Assembly (NCBI RefSeq): GCF_035982055.1
Contig: NZ_CP108427.1
Coordinates: forward strand, 7,873,001-7,937,000
Direction: 5' to 3'
Length of the DNA: 64,000 nucleotides
Source of the DNA: Streptomyces sp. NBC_01288
Lineage (GTDB): Bacteria > Actinomycetota > Actinomycetes > Streptomycetales > Streptomycetaceae
In this document: positions 50,750 to 59,036 of the stretch, piece after piece
How the letters are laid out: every line of letters begins with the position of its first letter
Numbering within the stretch: position 1 is the stretch's first letter
Position numbers and translations under genes: made by a program
The notes under the pieces: generated by a model
What the model was told of the DNA's origin: nothing
Seen by the model: only the letters and a program-made list of their open reading frames with translations
The model's database searches: none

Positions 50750-53392
50750 TCAGGTGAGGCCGTCCAGAGCCTTGGCCAGGTGCGGGCGCCGGCTCACCTT
50801 CAGCTTGCGGTAGACCCGGGTGAGGTGCTGCTCGATGGTGCTGACGGTGATGCAGAGCTCGGTCGCGATCTCCCGGTTGGAGTAGCCCGCCGCCGCCAGC
50901 GAGGCGACCCGCTGCTCGGCGTCGCTCAGCTCCATCGTGCCCGCCCGGTCGTCATCGGTGGACCGCGCCTGCGACGGAGCATCGGACGGGGTCTTCATCC
51001 CCGTACGGGCGATCAGCGCGCCCGCCCGGCGCCAGGTGGCCTCGGCGCCGACCAGGTCGTTCTGCGCCCGCTGGGCCCGGCCCAGGTCGATGAGGACGGT
51101 CGCCAGGCCGACGAGGTCGGAGGTCTGCTCGGCAGCCGCGACCGCCTGGCACAGCATCGCCACCCGATCGGCTCCGTGCGACAGCATGGCGTGGATCCGC
51201 AGGGTCGCGCCGCGCGTGCGCAGATCCCACGGTTCGGTCAACGCCAGCTGCTCGGCCAGCAGGGCGCGGGCGTAGGTGGTGCGGCCGAGCCGCAGACCGG
51301 CCAGGGCCGCGCCGTTCCGCCACGGGATCAGCGCGGGCTGGTCGATCTCCCAGGAGCGCATGAGCTCGCCGCACGAGTCGTAGTCGGCCAGCGCCGTCAG
51401 ATGGTGGCCGATGGCGGCGTGGTGCCGGGCCCGCGCGTACATGTAGTAGAGGCCGGGGAGGGTCTCGAACATGCCGTCGGGGAGCGGCACCGCCAGCAGG
51501 GCCGCGGCCTCGTCATGGCGGCCCCGGTCGGTCGAGGCGTTCACCGCGCTCGACAGCGGCAGGCTGATCGCCATCCCCCAGCTGCGATTCGACAGCAGCG
51601 ACAGGGCGCGCTGGGCGTGCGCGTCCGCGGCGGTGAGGTCGCCGCGGCGCAGATCGATGATCGAGAGCGCGGTCGACAGCAGCGCCCGCCACGTCACCGA
51701 GCCGCGGCGTTCGGCCGCCTGCAACAGGATGTCGATCCAGGTTCCGGCACGGTCCAGGCGATCGGTGTAGACGAGCATCGACAGGGCCGACAGCGCGGGG
51801 ACCAGCGCCGAGTCGTCGAGCCGGGTGTTCAGCAGCGACTGCTCGGCCGCGATGAGCATGTCGTCGTCGATCTCCATGCCGGGGATGGCCGCGGTCCCGG
51901 CCGTCCGGACGTCGTCGGGCGGGCCGGCCCGCTCGGGGACGAGGGACGGGTACAGCCAGGAGCGGAACCCCTCCGCCCAGTCCGGCGGGGCGCCGAGGTC
52001 GACTCCGCTGGCCAGCAGCGCGAGGGCGTTCTCGCGCTGACCGTGCCAGAGCAGACAGGTGACGAGGTTCTCGGTCTGCGAGGAGGTGAGCCTGCCGCCT
52101 CTCGCCGCCTCGTCGAGGTCGGGCAGCAGCCGGACGACCGAGAGCGGGTCGATCTGCCATTCGGCGGCGGCCAGATCGGAGGTGATCTGGGCGTGCTCCG
52201 GCCCGCCCCGCGCGGAGGCCTGCCGGGCCAGCCGCAGGTAGCGGACGGCGCGCGGAAAGTTGCCGCGCTCCTCCTGGCCGGCGGCGTCCCGGAGGACGTC
52301 CACCATCCACGGCTCGTCGATGTCGCCGGCCTTCGACAGCAGCGCGGCCAGGCGGGTCGGCGGCGCGCCGTCGTCCCGCAGTACGGCCGCCGCGCGCAGC
52401 AGCAGCTCGGTCTGCCGCTTGGCCGGGATCTTGGACAGGACGGCGTCGCGGGCGGCGTCGGCGCGGAACCCGCCGCCGAGCAGCAGTCCCGACGCCTCAA
52501 GGGACTGGAGCCCCTGGACGGCGACGGTAGGGTCGATGGTGAGGATCTCGGCGAGCAGTCCGGGGGTGGCCACGTCGCCGAGGACGGCGACGGCCCGCGC
52601 GAGCTCGGCGACGGTCGGATGCCCCCGGTGGAGGAGCCGCCACACGGCCGTCGCGAAGTGGCCTCCCGGCACCGCGGTCCCCGCCGGGGGCCGGTAGGCG
52701 CGGGCGTCGGCGACGAGCGCCGACAGCAACAGCGGGTTGCCGGCGCTGAGCCGGACGAACCCGGACGGCTTGACGTCCTGCGTGATCGGCCGCAGCGCGC
52801 GCCGAACGGCGTCGGCGGCGGCCGGCGGCGGCAGCGGTTCCAGCCGTATGTGGCTGCAGTGCGGCTGGCTGCTCATCTCGGCGGAGAACTGGGGACGCTC
52901 GTCGAGCGGGCAGGATGACAGCGTCATCGCGATGAGGATCGGCGCGGTGTCCAGTCGCCGGGTGAGGTAGAGCAGGCTCCGCAGTACCTCGGCGCCCGCG
53001 TGGTGGGTGTCGTCGATGCCGATCACCACCGGGGTGCGGTCGGCGAGCTCCTGGACGGGCCGCCAGAACCGGTGCAGCTGCGCCGCCGAGGGCGGGCGGC
53101 CCCCCTCCACCCAGATTTCGGACAGGTACTCGGCTGCCGATGCCGGGATACGTGGATGCAGCAGGAGCTGACCGAAGAGTTCGGCGGGATCGTCATCGGC
53201 GCGCGTCGCGGAGGCGCCGAGGAAAACGGCGCCCCGTGCCGTCGCCTCCTCGCCGAAGGTGCGAAGCAGACTGGTCCGGCCGTAGCCGCCGAGCCCCGTG
53301 ATCAGAGCGGCGCCGCCCTTACCGTGCAGGACGTCGGACAGAAGCGAAGAGAGGACTTCGAACTCAGCTTGGCGTTGCAACGTGACACGCAC
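50750..53392 (-). CDS. LuxR-family LAL regulator with altered Walker A motif
   Basis: The 880-residue protein starts at GTG 53392 (VRVTLQRQAEFEVLSSLL). The N-terminal ATPase has GLGGYGRTSLL where other LALs have GxxGxGKT, so the key Lys is Arg. Walker B is VVIGIDDTHHAG. A long helical region leads to the C-terminal LuxR HTH (LSDAEQRVASLAAAGYSNRE and ITVSTIEQHLTRVYRKLKV), very similar to the HTH of the other LAL here. It probably lies in one transcript with the upstream LLM monooxygenase gene (59-bp gap). No TTA codon was seen. It may act without strong ATP control. Confidence 0.92.
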   Translation of the reverse strand: MRVTLQRQAEFEVLSSLLSDVLHGKGGAALITGLGGYGRTSLLRTFGEEATARGAVFLGASATRADDDPAELFGQLLLHPRIPASAAEYLSEIWVEGGRPPSAAQLHRFWRPVQELADRTPVVIGIDDTHHAGAEVLRSLLYLTRRLDTAPILIAMTLSSCPLDERPQFSAEMSSQPHCSHIRLEPLPPPAAADAVRRALRPITQDVKPSGFVRLSAGNPLLLSALVADARAYRPPAGTAVPGGHFATAVWRLLHRGHPTVAELARAVAVLGDVATPGLLAEILTIDPTVAVQGLQSLEASGLLLGGGFRADAARDAVLSKIPAKRQTELLLRAAAVLRDDGAPPTRLAALLSKAGDIDEPWMVDVLRDAAGQEERGNFPRAVRYLRLARQASARGGPEHAQITSDLAAAEWQIDPLSVVRLLPDLDEAARGGRLTSSQTENLVTCLLWHGQRENALALLASGVDLGAPPDWAEGFRSWLYPSLVPERAGPPDDVRTAGTAAIPGMEIDDDMLIAAEQSLLNTRLDDSALVPALSALSMLVYTDRLDRAGTWIDILLQAAERRGSVTWRALLSTALSIIDLRRGDLTAADAHAQRALSLLSNRSWGMAISLPLSSAVNASTDRGRHDEAAALLAVPLPDGMFETLPGLYYMYARARHHAAIGHHLTALADYDSCGELMRSWEIDQPALIPWRNGAALAGLRLGRTTYARALLAEQLALTEPWDLRTRGATLRIHAMLSHGADRVAMLCQAVAAAEQTSDLVGLATVLIDLGRAQRAQNDLVGAEATWRRAGALIARTGMKTPSDAPSQARSTDDDRAGTMELSDAEQRVASLAAAGYSNREIATELCITVSTIEQHLTRVYRKLKVSRRPHLAKALDGLT

Positions 53393-53451
53393 CCCCCGAT
53401 GGCGCCGGGCACAGAATGAGATATGCGATGTTTCCCGGGACCTGAACGCGA

Positions 53452-54486
53452 TCAGTCTTGCTGCCGACGGACCTCGTCGAGACGGCTCAGGCCCTCCAGC
53501 GCGACGCCGGTGTCGAGACCGAAGTCGATGAGGCAGGCGAGATCGTCGACATCGATGTCCTTCAGCGCCTTCACCGTCTTCAGCGCGTCCTGCACCGTGC
53601 CGAACAGGCCGCCGGTGTCGAAGTAGCGGTCGAAGGAGCGGGAGATGATGAAGTCGATATCGGCGGGCGTCAGCCGGTTCAGGTCGACGCCCGGCATGTC
53701 GGCGCTGATGGCCCGCGCGAACAGGCCGATGGAGCTGCGGAGGTAGGCGCTGAAAGGGTCGTGTACCAGCTTCCTGACCTCGTCGCGGTCGGTCCCGATG
53801 TAGGTGTGCAGCATGAGGGCCACATGGCCGCGGGTGCCGTGGTGCTCGGCGTGGGTGTCCCGGTAGGCGCGGATCTTCCCGGCGAGGCCGTCGAGGTCCT
53901 GCCCGAGCAGGTGGGTGAGCACCCCGACGCCCAGCTCGCCGGCCTGCCGGAAGGTCTCGATCGACCCTGCGCTGGTGAGCCAGATCGGCAGTTCGGGCTG
54001 GATCGGCGGCGGGAAGATCCGCACGGAGGAGGCGGCACCGGTGCCGTCGGTGAACTCCAGCTCCTCCTGCCGCCACAGGCGCCGCACCGTTTCGACGGTC
54101 TCGACGAGGACGCGCTTGCTGTCGGCGAAGTTCTCCGGCCGCAGGGCGAAGTCCACGGCGTTCCATCCGGACGCGAACGAGACTCCGGCGCGGCCCCCGG
54201 AGAGGTTGTCCACGACCGACCATTCCTCGGCGATCCGGACGGGGTGGTGCAAGGGGGCGACCACGCTGCCGGCGCGAATGGAGACGCGCTCGGTGATCGC
54301 CGCTACGGCGGCCGAGGTCACCGCGGGATTGGGGTAGAGACCGCCGAAGGAATGGAAATGACGCTCAGGTGTCCACACGGCGGCGAATCCATGGACATCG
54401 GCGAATCGCGCACCTTCGAGAAGGAGCTCATATCTGTTCTGCGTAGCGTTTCCTGTGTCGGCGAAGTAGAACAGACTGAAATCCAC
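53452..54486 (-). CDS. LLM-class flavin-dependent monooxygenase (MupA/Atu3640 group)
   Basis: The 344-residue luciferase-like barrel starts at GTG 54486 (VDFSLFYFAD), where the family normally begins; ATG 54513 is nine codons upstream. Motifs: GFAAVWTPERHFHSFGGLYP, IRAGSVVAPLHHPVRIAEEW, VDNLSGGRAGVSFASGWNAVDF and RLWRQEELEF. This matches the MupA/Atu3640 subfamily of natural-product luciferase-like monooxygenases. It uses reduced FMN and O2 and in known clusters acts on carrier-bound polyketide chains, for example alpha-hydroxylation or Baeyer-Villiger-type chemistry. Reduced FMN would come from the nearby flavin reductase. Confidence 0.9.
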   Translation of the reverse strand: MDFSLFYFADTGNATQNRYELLLEGARFADVHGFAAVWTPERHFHSFGGLYPNPAVTSAAVAAITERVSIRAGSVVAPLHHPVRIAEEWSVVDNLSGGRAGVSFASGWNAVDFALRPENFADSKRVLVETVETVRRLWRQEELEFTDGTGAASSVRIFPPPIQPELPIWLTSAGSIETFRQAGELGVGVLTHLLGQDLDGLAGKIRAYRDTHAEHHGTRGHVALMLHTYIGTDRDEVRKLVHDPFSAYLRSSIGLFARAISADMPGVDLNRLTPADIDFIISRSFDRYFDTGGLFGTVQDALKTVKALKDIDVDDLACLIDFGLDTGVALEGLSRLDEVRRQQD

Positions 54487-54552
54487 GGTGAACCCCGTCC
54501 CCATCCGAACCATCGGCCAATGGAACGATAATCAGAGGAGCGCGGATGCTGA

Positions 54553-54597
54553 CCCCTAAACCTCCCCCTATCCTCCGGAGGGGCGGGCGCGTAGGGG
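54553..54597. promoter_or_regulatory. CCCCTA/TAGGGG motif group in front of the monooxygenase gene
   Basis: CCCCTA occurs at 54553-54558 and 54565-54570 (12 bp apart), and its complement TAGGGG at 54592-54597. They lie 67-111 bp upstream of the LLM gene start, between it and the terminator at 54627. The same hexamers recur at the divergent promoter near 58090-58155. Candidate binding site for a LAL regulator; not proven. Confidence 0.5.
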
Positions 54598-54626
54598 TTT
54601 TCGGGCGGTGACTCCCTGGCTGAAAA

Positions 54627-54668
54627 GGCTTCGGCCGGACCGCACGGGGGAGCGGTCCGGCCGAAGCC
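54627..54668 (-). terminator. Intrinsic terminator of the MFS exporter gene
   Basis: GGCTTCGGCCGGACCGC (54627-54643) and GCGGTCCGGCCGAAGCC (54652-54668) form a perfect 17-bp stem with an 8-base loop. On the minus strand it is followed by TTTTC, a U-tract. It lies 19 bp after the MFS stop codon and separates this unit from the monooxygenase promoter. Confidence 0.9.
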
Positions 54669-54686
54669 GATGAGGGGATGGTCCGG

Positions 54687-56243
54687 TCAGTCGGCGAGGC
54701 CTGCGGTCTGTTCCGCCGGTTCCGTCTGTTCGGCCTGGACGGCGTGCGGCTTGGCGGGCTGCTTGAGTCCGCGCGGCATGAGGAACGCCGTGACGGCGGC
54801 GCCCACCACCGCGACGATCCCGCTGGTGATCGCCGCGGCGTGGAGGCCGGAACCGAAGGCGTCGACGGCCTTGGCCGCGAGGCCGGTGTCGCCGATCCTG
54901 GCGGTGGTGGCCAGTGCGCTGCCGAGCGAGTCGTGGACGTTCGACCGGTCGGCCGGGCTCAGCGCGTCGAGGGACGGCAGCGCTCCCTGGTAGGCCGAGG
55001 TCATCGCCGTGCCGAGGATCGCGACGCCGACCGCGCCGCCGACCTGGAGCGCGGTGTCGTTGACCGCCGAGGCGGTCCCGGCCTGGTTCTCGGGGGCGTT
55101 GGCGAGGATGCCGTCGACCGACGGCGGGATGGACAGGCCGATGCCGAAGCCCATGACGCCGAGGCTGATGAGGACGGTCGTCTCGGCGTCGACGGCGGCG
55201 GTCGACAGGGCGAACGCGCCCGCCGCGATGAGCAGCATCCCCAGGATGATGGTGGCCTTGTCACCGATCATCTTTACGACGTTCGGAGCCAGCGGCGACG
55301 AGATGATCAGCGTGATGATCGCCAGCATGCGAACGCCGGAGGCGAGCGGGTCGTGGGCCCGGGCGATCTGGAAGTACTGGGTGAGCACGAAGAGGCTGCC
55401 GAACAGCGCGAACGCCTGGCAGAACAGGGCGGCGGCGGAGCCGCTGAACCGCCGGTTGGCGAAGAGCGACAGCGGCAGCATCGGGTGGGCGGTGCGGGCC
55501 TCCCAGGCGATGAACCCGCACAGGAGCACCGCCCCGCCGATCAGCGAGGCGAGGGTGGTGCCGCTGCCCCAGCCGTCCGCCGGAGCCTCGATGAGCCCGT
55601 AGACGAGCAGCACCAGGCCGCCGACCGCCAGGAACGCGCCGATGAGGTCGAGCGTGATGGCCTTCGGCGCACGCCAGGACGGGATGAGCACGAAGCCGCC
55701 GATCAGGGCGAGCCCGACGACCGGGACGTTGATCAGGAAGATCGAGCCCCACCAGTAGTGGTTGAGCAGCAGGCCGCCGATGACGGGGCCGAGCGGGATG
55801 CCGATCCCGGCGGCGCCGGACCACACGCCGATCGCCTTGGCCTGCTCCTCGGGCGGGAAGACCTGCTTGATGATGGCGAGGGTGGCGGGCATGACCATCG
55901 CCGAGCCGAGCCCCATGCCGGCCCGGAAGGTGATGAGGGTGCCGGGGCCGCTCGCGAAGGCGGCGGCGACGGAGAAGCCGAGGATGAGGACGAGCCCCCC
56001 CAGCAGCATGATCTTGTGGCCGAAGCGGTCCCCGAGGGTTCCCGCGAGCAGCAGCAGCCCGCCGAAGGTCAGGGTGTAGGCGTCGACCGACCACTGCATC
56101 TCGCCGACGGTGGCACCGAGATCCTCTTGGATCTTCGGCACCGCCATCGCGATGACCAGGGCGTCGAGTCCGCTGATCACTAAGCAGAGGCTCAGTACGG
56201 CGAGGATCGCCCAGCGCCGTTTGTGAACGGTAGCGGCATCCAT
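54687..56243 (-). CDS. MFS drug exporter, DHA2 (EmrB/QacA) family
   Basis: The 518-residue protein has fourteen predicted membrane helices. Landmarks are LDALVIAMAVPKIQEDLG (DHA2 motif D1), LLLLAGTLGDRFGHKIMLL (motif A), FRAGMGLGSAMVMPATLAII (motif B) and GIGIPLGPVIGGLLLNHYWW (motif C of exporters). Codon 21 is a TTA leucine (56183-56181) in the first helix, so full expression should depend on bldA. It lies 32 bp downstream of a TetR gene and is presumably repressed by it. It probably exports the cluster product. Confidence 0.93.
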   Translation of the reverse strand: MDAATVHKRRWAILAVLSLCLVISGLDALVIAMAVPKIQEDLGATVGEMQWSVDAYTLTFGGLLLLAGTLGDRFGHKIMLLGGLVLILGFSVAAAFASGPGTLITFRAGMGLGSAMVMPATLAIIKQVFPPEEQAKAIGVWSGAAGIGIPLGPVIGGLLLNHYWWGSIFLINVPVVGLALIGGFVLIPSWRAPKAITLDLIGAFLAVGGLVLLVYGLIEAPADGWGSGTTLASLIGGAVLLCGFIAWEARTAHPMLPLSLFANRRFSGSAAALFCQAFALFGSLFVLTQYFQIARAHDPLASGVRMLAIITLIISSPLAPNVVKMIGDKATIILGMLLIAAGAFALSTAAVDAETTVLISLGVMGFGIGLSIPPSVDGILANAPENQAGTASAVNDTALQVGGAVGVAILGTAMTSAYQGALPSLDALSPADRSNVHDSLGSALATTARIGDTGLAAKAVDAFGSGLHAAAITSGIVAVVGAAVTAFLMPRGLKQPAKPHAVQAEQTEPAEQTAGLAD

Positions 56244-56275
56244 GAGGGGTGTCTCCTTGAGAGAGGAAGCGCCGG

Positions 56276-56887
56276 TCAGTGGACCGGCGTTGCCACCGGG
56301 GGCAGCCCGAGCCCGAGCCCGAGCACGGTCAGCTCCACCATCTGGTGGAGCCTGCGGTGCAGTGATTCGGCCGGGGCGTCGGCCTGGCTGATGCCGACGA
56401 CGGTGTCGAGAAGGAGGTCGGCGCAGTCGCGCGCCGAGATGACCGTGCCGAGTTGAGCGAGCTCGGCGGACGACGCCGCGAGCTGCTCCTCGACCAGGTC
56501 GGCGAAGCGGATCTTGAAGGAGGCCATCAGGTCGGCCGCGACGAGCCCGGCCTCGGTGAGCAGCTCGGTCCGGAACTCGGCGTTGACCGAGCCCACGACG
56601 AGTTCGAGCTTGACCGACAGGGCCGCGTACACCCTGTCGACCAGGGTGGTCTGCGTAGCCGCGGCGTCCCGGGCGGTGTCCAGCACGCCGTCGAGCATGC
56701 GGGCCCCCATCGCGCGGAAAATGTCCTCCCGCCCGCTGAAGTGCTGATAGAGCGCCGGTCGCGAGATGTCCGCGGCCTGCGCGATCAGTTCCATGGAGGC
56801 CCTGCGGTAGCCGTAGTGGCCGAAGACCTTCAAGGCGGCGGTGAGGATCTCGTCACGCCGATCCTCAGGCGTCTTCCTTGGTGTCAT
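56276..56887 (-). CDS. TetR-family transcriptional regulator
   Basis: The 203-residue protein starts at ATG 56887. The N-terminal helix-turn-helix reads RRDEILTAALKVFGHYGYRRA, then SMELIAQAADISRPALYQHF, then SGREDIFRAMG. The C-terminal ligand-binding domain is helical and unspecific. A 26-bp near-palindrome directly upstream of its start is a likely autoregulatory operator. It precedes the MFS exporter gene and probably senses the cluster product or an intermediate. Confidence 0.93.
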   Translation of the reverse strand: MTPRKTPEDRRDEILTAALKVFGHYGYRRASMELIAQAADISRPALYQHFSGREDIFRAMGARMLDGVLDTARDAAATQTTLVDRVYAALSVKLELVVGSVNAEFRTELLTEAGLVAADLMASFKIRFADLVEEQLAASSAELAQLGTVISARDCADLLLDTVVGISQADAPAESLHRRLHQMVELTVLGLGLGLPPVATPVH

Positions 56888-56888
56888 G

Positions 56889-56914
56889 CTGACACTATGA
56901 CGTCATGGTGTCAG
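56889..56914. promoter_or_regulatory. Probable TetR operator
   Basis: CTGACAC-T-ATGAC (56889-56901) mirrors GTCAT-G-GTGTCAG (56902-56914) with one mismatched pair. It ends 2 bp upstream of the tetR start codon. So little space remains that the tetR transcript is probably leaderless or nearly so, and the operator would cover its promoter. A further half site, GTGTCAA, lies at 56917-56923. Confidence 0.75.
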
Positions 56915-56935
56915 AGTGTCAACCGCCTGGATGGG

Positions 56936-57715
56936 CTACGGCACCCGGAGGCTCCGCAGCCCGCCGTCGATGACGTGGGCGGTCCCCGTCGTGGCCGCTG
57001 AGAGCGGCCCCGCCAGGTGGCAGATCGCCTCGGCGACCTCGTCCGCGGTGATGAGCCGACCGTTGGGCTGCCGCGCGTGGACGGCTTTCAGCGCGGCCTC
57101 CGGGTCGGGCGCGACGGCGAGTTCCCGCCGCACCCACGGGGTGTCGACCGGGCCCGGCGCGACGCAGTTGACGCGCACGCCCTCGCCGAGCAGGTCGGCC
57201 GCCATCGACAGGGTCAGCGAGTACAGCGCGCCCTTGGACGAGCCGTAGACCGCCCCGCCCGGCATCCCCACCAGCGCCGTGATCGAGCAGGTGTTGACGA
57301 TCGCCGGATTCCGCCCGGCCCTCGCCGATTCGCGCAGCCACGGCATGGCCGCCCTGCTGACCCGGACCGTTCCGAGGACGTTCACCTCGAACACCCGCCG
57401 CCACTCGTCCAGCCCGTTGTCCTCGAACGAGCCGCGAGCCAGCAGCCCGGCATGGTTGACCAGTACGTCGATGCCGCCGAGCCGCTCGGCCGCCGCCGAG
57501 ACCACCTCGGCGATCCCGTCATCGGAGATGTCGCCCCGCAGGCCGGTCAGCGGGCCGTCGACGGCGGACGGGTCCAGGTCGACGCAGACCACGGACGCGC
57601 CGCGGGCGGCGAGCATCCGGGCCGTCGCCAGGCCGATCCCCGAGCCCCCGCCGGTCACCACGGCGGACAGGCCGGTGAACGGTGCGACGGGGTCCACCGG
57701 CCTCGTCGCCGTCAT
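56936..57715 (-). CDS. Short-chain dehydrogenase/reductase
   Basis: The 259-residue SDR has VVTGGGSGIGLATARML (NAD(P) glycine motif), VCVDLDPS (Asp after beta-2, favouring NAD+), VLVNHAGLL, CSITALVGMPGG with the catalytic Ser, and YGSSKGALYSL with Tyr and Lys, so the active site is complete. Its start overlaps the stop of the small beta-rich gene by 4 bp, so the two are co-translated. In the cluster it could reduce or oxidise a hydroxyl or keto group in tailoring. Confidence 0.93.
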   Translation of the reverse strand: MTATRPVDPVAPFTGLSAVVTGGGSGIGLATARMLAARGASVVCVDLDPSAVDGPLTGLRGDISDDGIAEVVSAAAERLGGIDVLVNHAGLLARGSFEDNGLDEWRRVFEVNVLGTVRVSRAAMPWLRESARAGRNPAIVNTCSITALVGMPGGAVYGSSKGALYSLTLSMAADLLGEGVRVNCVAPGPVDTPWVRRELAVAPDPEAALKAVHARQPNGRLITADEVAEAICHLAGPLSAATTGTAHVIDGGLRSLRVP

Positions 57716-58017
57716 GAGGTCCGCCGGCCCTTCACCGGGAAGCTGCCGAATATCCCCGCCTTGGTCTTGCCGTTCATCTCGTCGCCCTCGACCTCGACGG
57801 TGAACGTGAGGGTGATCTTCATCGGCTTCAGGACCTTTACCTTCCAGGAGGCGGTCGCGCCGTCCATCGCGCCCCCGATGATCTCGGGGGCGATCTCACG
57901 GCCTTCCGCGGTCCCGGTGCCGGTCAGCTCCGATCCCGCGGCTTTCAGATCGAAGTCGAACTCCTGCTTTCCCATCGCGCTGTCGAGACTCAGATGCCAC
58001 GTTCCGTCGACGCCCAT
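57712..58017 (-). CDS. Small beta-rich protein coupled to the SDR
   Basis: The 101-residue protein consists of alternating beta strands (GTWHLSLDSAMGKQEFDFDL, GSELTGTGTAEGREIAPEI, ASWKVKVLKPMKITLTFTVE, KTKAGIFGSFPVKG), suggesting a lipocalin- or SnoaL-size barrel. No catalytic residue stands out. The ATG at 58017 faces a divergent promoter shared with the hydrolase-NRPS-SARP operon. As it is co-translated with the SDR, it may be a ligand-binding or accessory protein to that enzyme. I do not recognise the family. Confidence 0.75.
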   Translation of the reverse strand: MGVDGTWHLSLDSAMGKQEFDFDLKAAGSELTGTGTAEGREIAPEIIGGAMDGATASWKVKVLKPMKITLTFTVEVEGDEMNGKTKAGIFGSFPVKGRRTS

Positions 58018-58089
58018 ATTCGCTCCCTGGTCGTGTGAATTACTGCGCTCCGACCAGGAGCGTAGATCGGCGAATTGACGTCCCAGAAG

Positions 58090-58155
58090 CCCCTACCGCC
58101 CCCTAGACGGGCTGGCCACCCTGCGGAAATGGGGTCGGTAGGGGTTTCTACCCCC
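58090..58155. promoter_or_regulatory. CCCCTA/TAGGGG motif group in the divergent promoter
   Basis: CCCCTA occurs at 58090-58095 and 58100-58105, TAGGGG at 58139-58144, and TACCCCC at 58149-58155. GTAGGGG-TTTC-TACCCCC also forms a small dyad. The group lies between the start of the beta-rich gene (58017) and the start of the hydrolase gene (58218). The shared hexamers with the monooxygenase promoter suggest a common cluster activator. Confidence 0.5.
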
Positions 58156-58217
58156 GCAGCGGGATGCGAGCGTGGTCCGCGTTCGAACCTTGGTGTCTAT
58201 GAAGATCAAGAGGCGAA

Positions 58218-59036
58218 ATGGAACAGCCGGCAGCGTTCAACGTTCTTCGCGGTTCCTCGACCGCGGATCTGATTCTCGCTTCGGATTTCGCCGCCACGAC
58301 GGGGCGGACCGTGGGCTCTTTCAGCGACCTCGTCCCGAGGCTCAAGACGGGCTACGCGGTCTGGGAGACCCGGCCGCCCGCGCCCGGCGACAGGTCCGCC
58401 GACGACCATCTGGACCGGTGGGCCGCCGACGTCCGCGCGTCCGGCCTGACGGTCCGGGCGGTCCTGGGGTACTGCGTCGGCAGCGTGTTCGGCGCCGGGC
58501 TGGTCGAGCGGGTGTCGGCCTGGCAGGAGCCGCCGACGCTGATCGTTTTCGACCCTGAGGTGCCGCACCCCGCGCTGCTGCACCGCCACTACCTGGACGC
58601 CGTCACCGCGCTCGCGGGGTTCATGACCGCCGCGCAGGTCCAGGCGGCCCGCCGCGAGGGCGACGTCGCGCTCGCGGAGAAGCTCGCGATGACGGAACTG
58701 GCCAAAGTGCTCAGCGATCTCGTCGTGGCGTACGGAGAGCCGGCCCTCGCCGGGATCGGCCTGGCCGCCGACCGGTCGGCCGAACTGCTCGGCGGGTTCC
58801 GCGCCTTCCTGTCCTACCTGGTGTCGGCGGCCGAACTCGACCCGAGCCGCGGCTGGGCCGCGGCGACCGCGATCACCTCGGCCTCCGAGCACAACGGCCT
58901 GAACACCCTGCCCGCCGACCGGCGCGAGGGCGCCGTCGGCCGGGAGATCCTGTTCGACCTGCCGCACCCCGAACTGCTGCGCGCCCCCGATGTCGCCGCC
59001 GCCGTCGAGGGCCTGCTGACCGAAAGGGAGCGATGA
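58218..59036 (+). CDS. Alpha/beta-hydrolase-like protein with cysteine at the nucleophile elbow
   Basis: The 272-residue protein has the nucleophile-elbow motif VLGYCVGSVFGAGLV, with Cys86 where thioesterases have Ser (GxSxG). IVFDPEVPHP is a possible acid strand, and the sequence LFDLPHPELL near residue 250 could hold the His. The fold looks like the PKS/NRPS thioesterase group but is divergent. A Cys nucleophile occurs in some thioesterases that form strained or hindered products. It is the first gene of a + strand unit with the NRPS (4-bp overlap). Possible chain-release or transacylation enzyme; not certain. Confidence 0.6.
   Translation: MEQPAAFNVLRGSSTADLILASDFAATTGRTVGSFSDLVPRLKTGYAVWETRPPAPGDRSADDHLDRWAADVRASGLTVRAVLGYCVGSVFGAGLVERVSAWQEPPTLIVFDPEVPHPALLHRHYLDAVTALAGFMTAAQVQAARREGDVALAEKLAMTELAKVLSDLVVAYGEPALAGIGLAADRSAELLGGFRAFLSYLVSAAELDPSRGWAAATAITSASEHNGLNTLPADRREGAVGREILFDLPHPELLRAPDVAAAVEGLLTERER

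Noticed and set aside
50483..52918. A long + strand frame across the second LAL regulator
   Set aside because: It lies antisense to a well-supported LAL gene; the product is Arg/Gln/Gly-rich low complexity.
58180..58200. GGTCCGCGTTCGAACC resembling a tRNA T-loop
   Set aside because: No acceptor, D or anticodon stems can be drawn around it.
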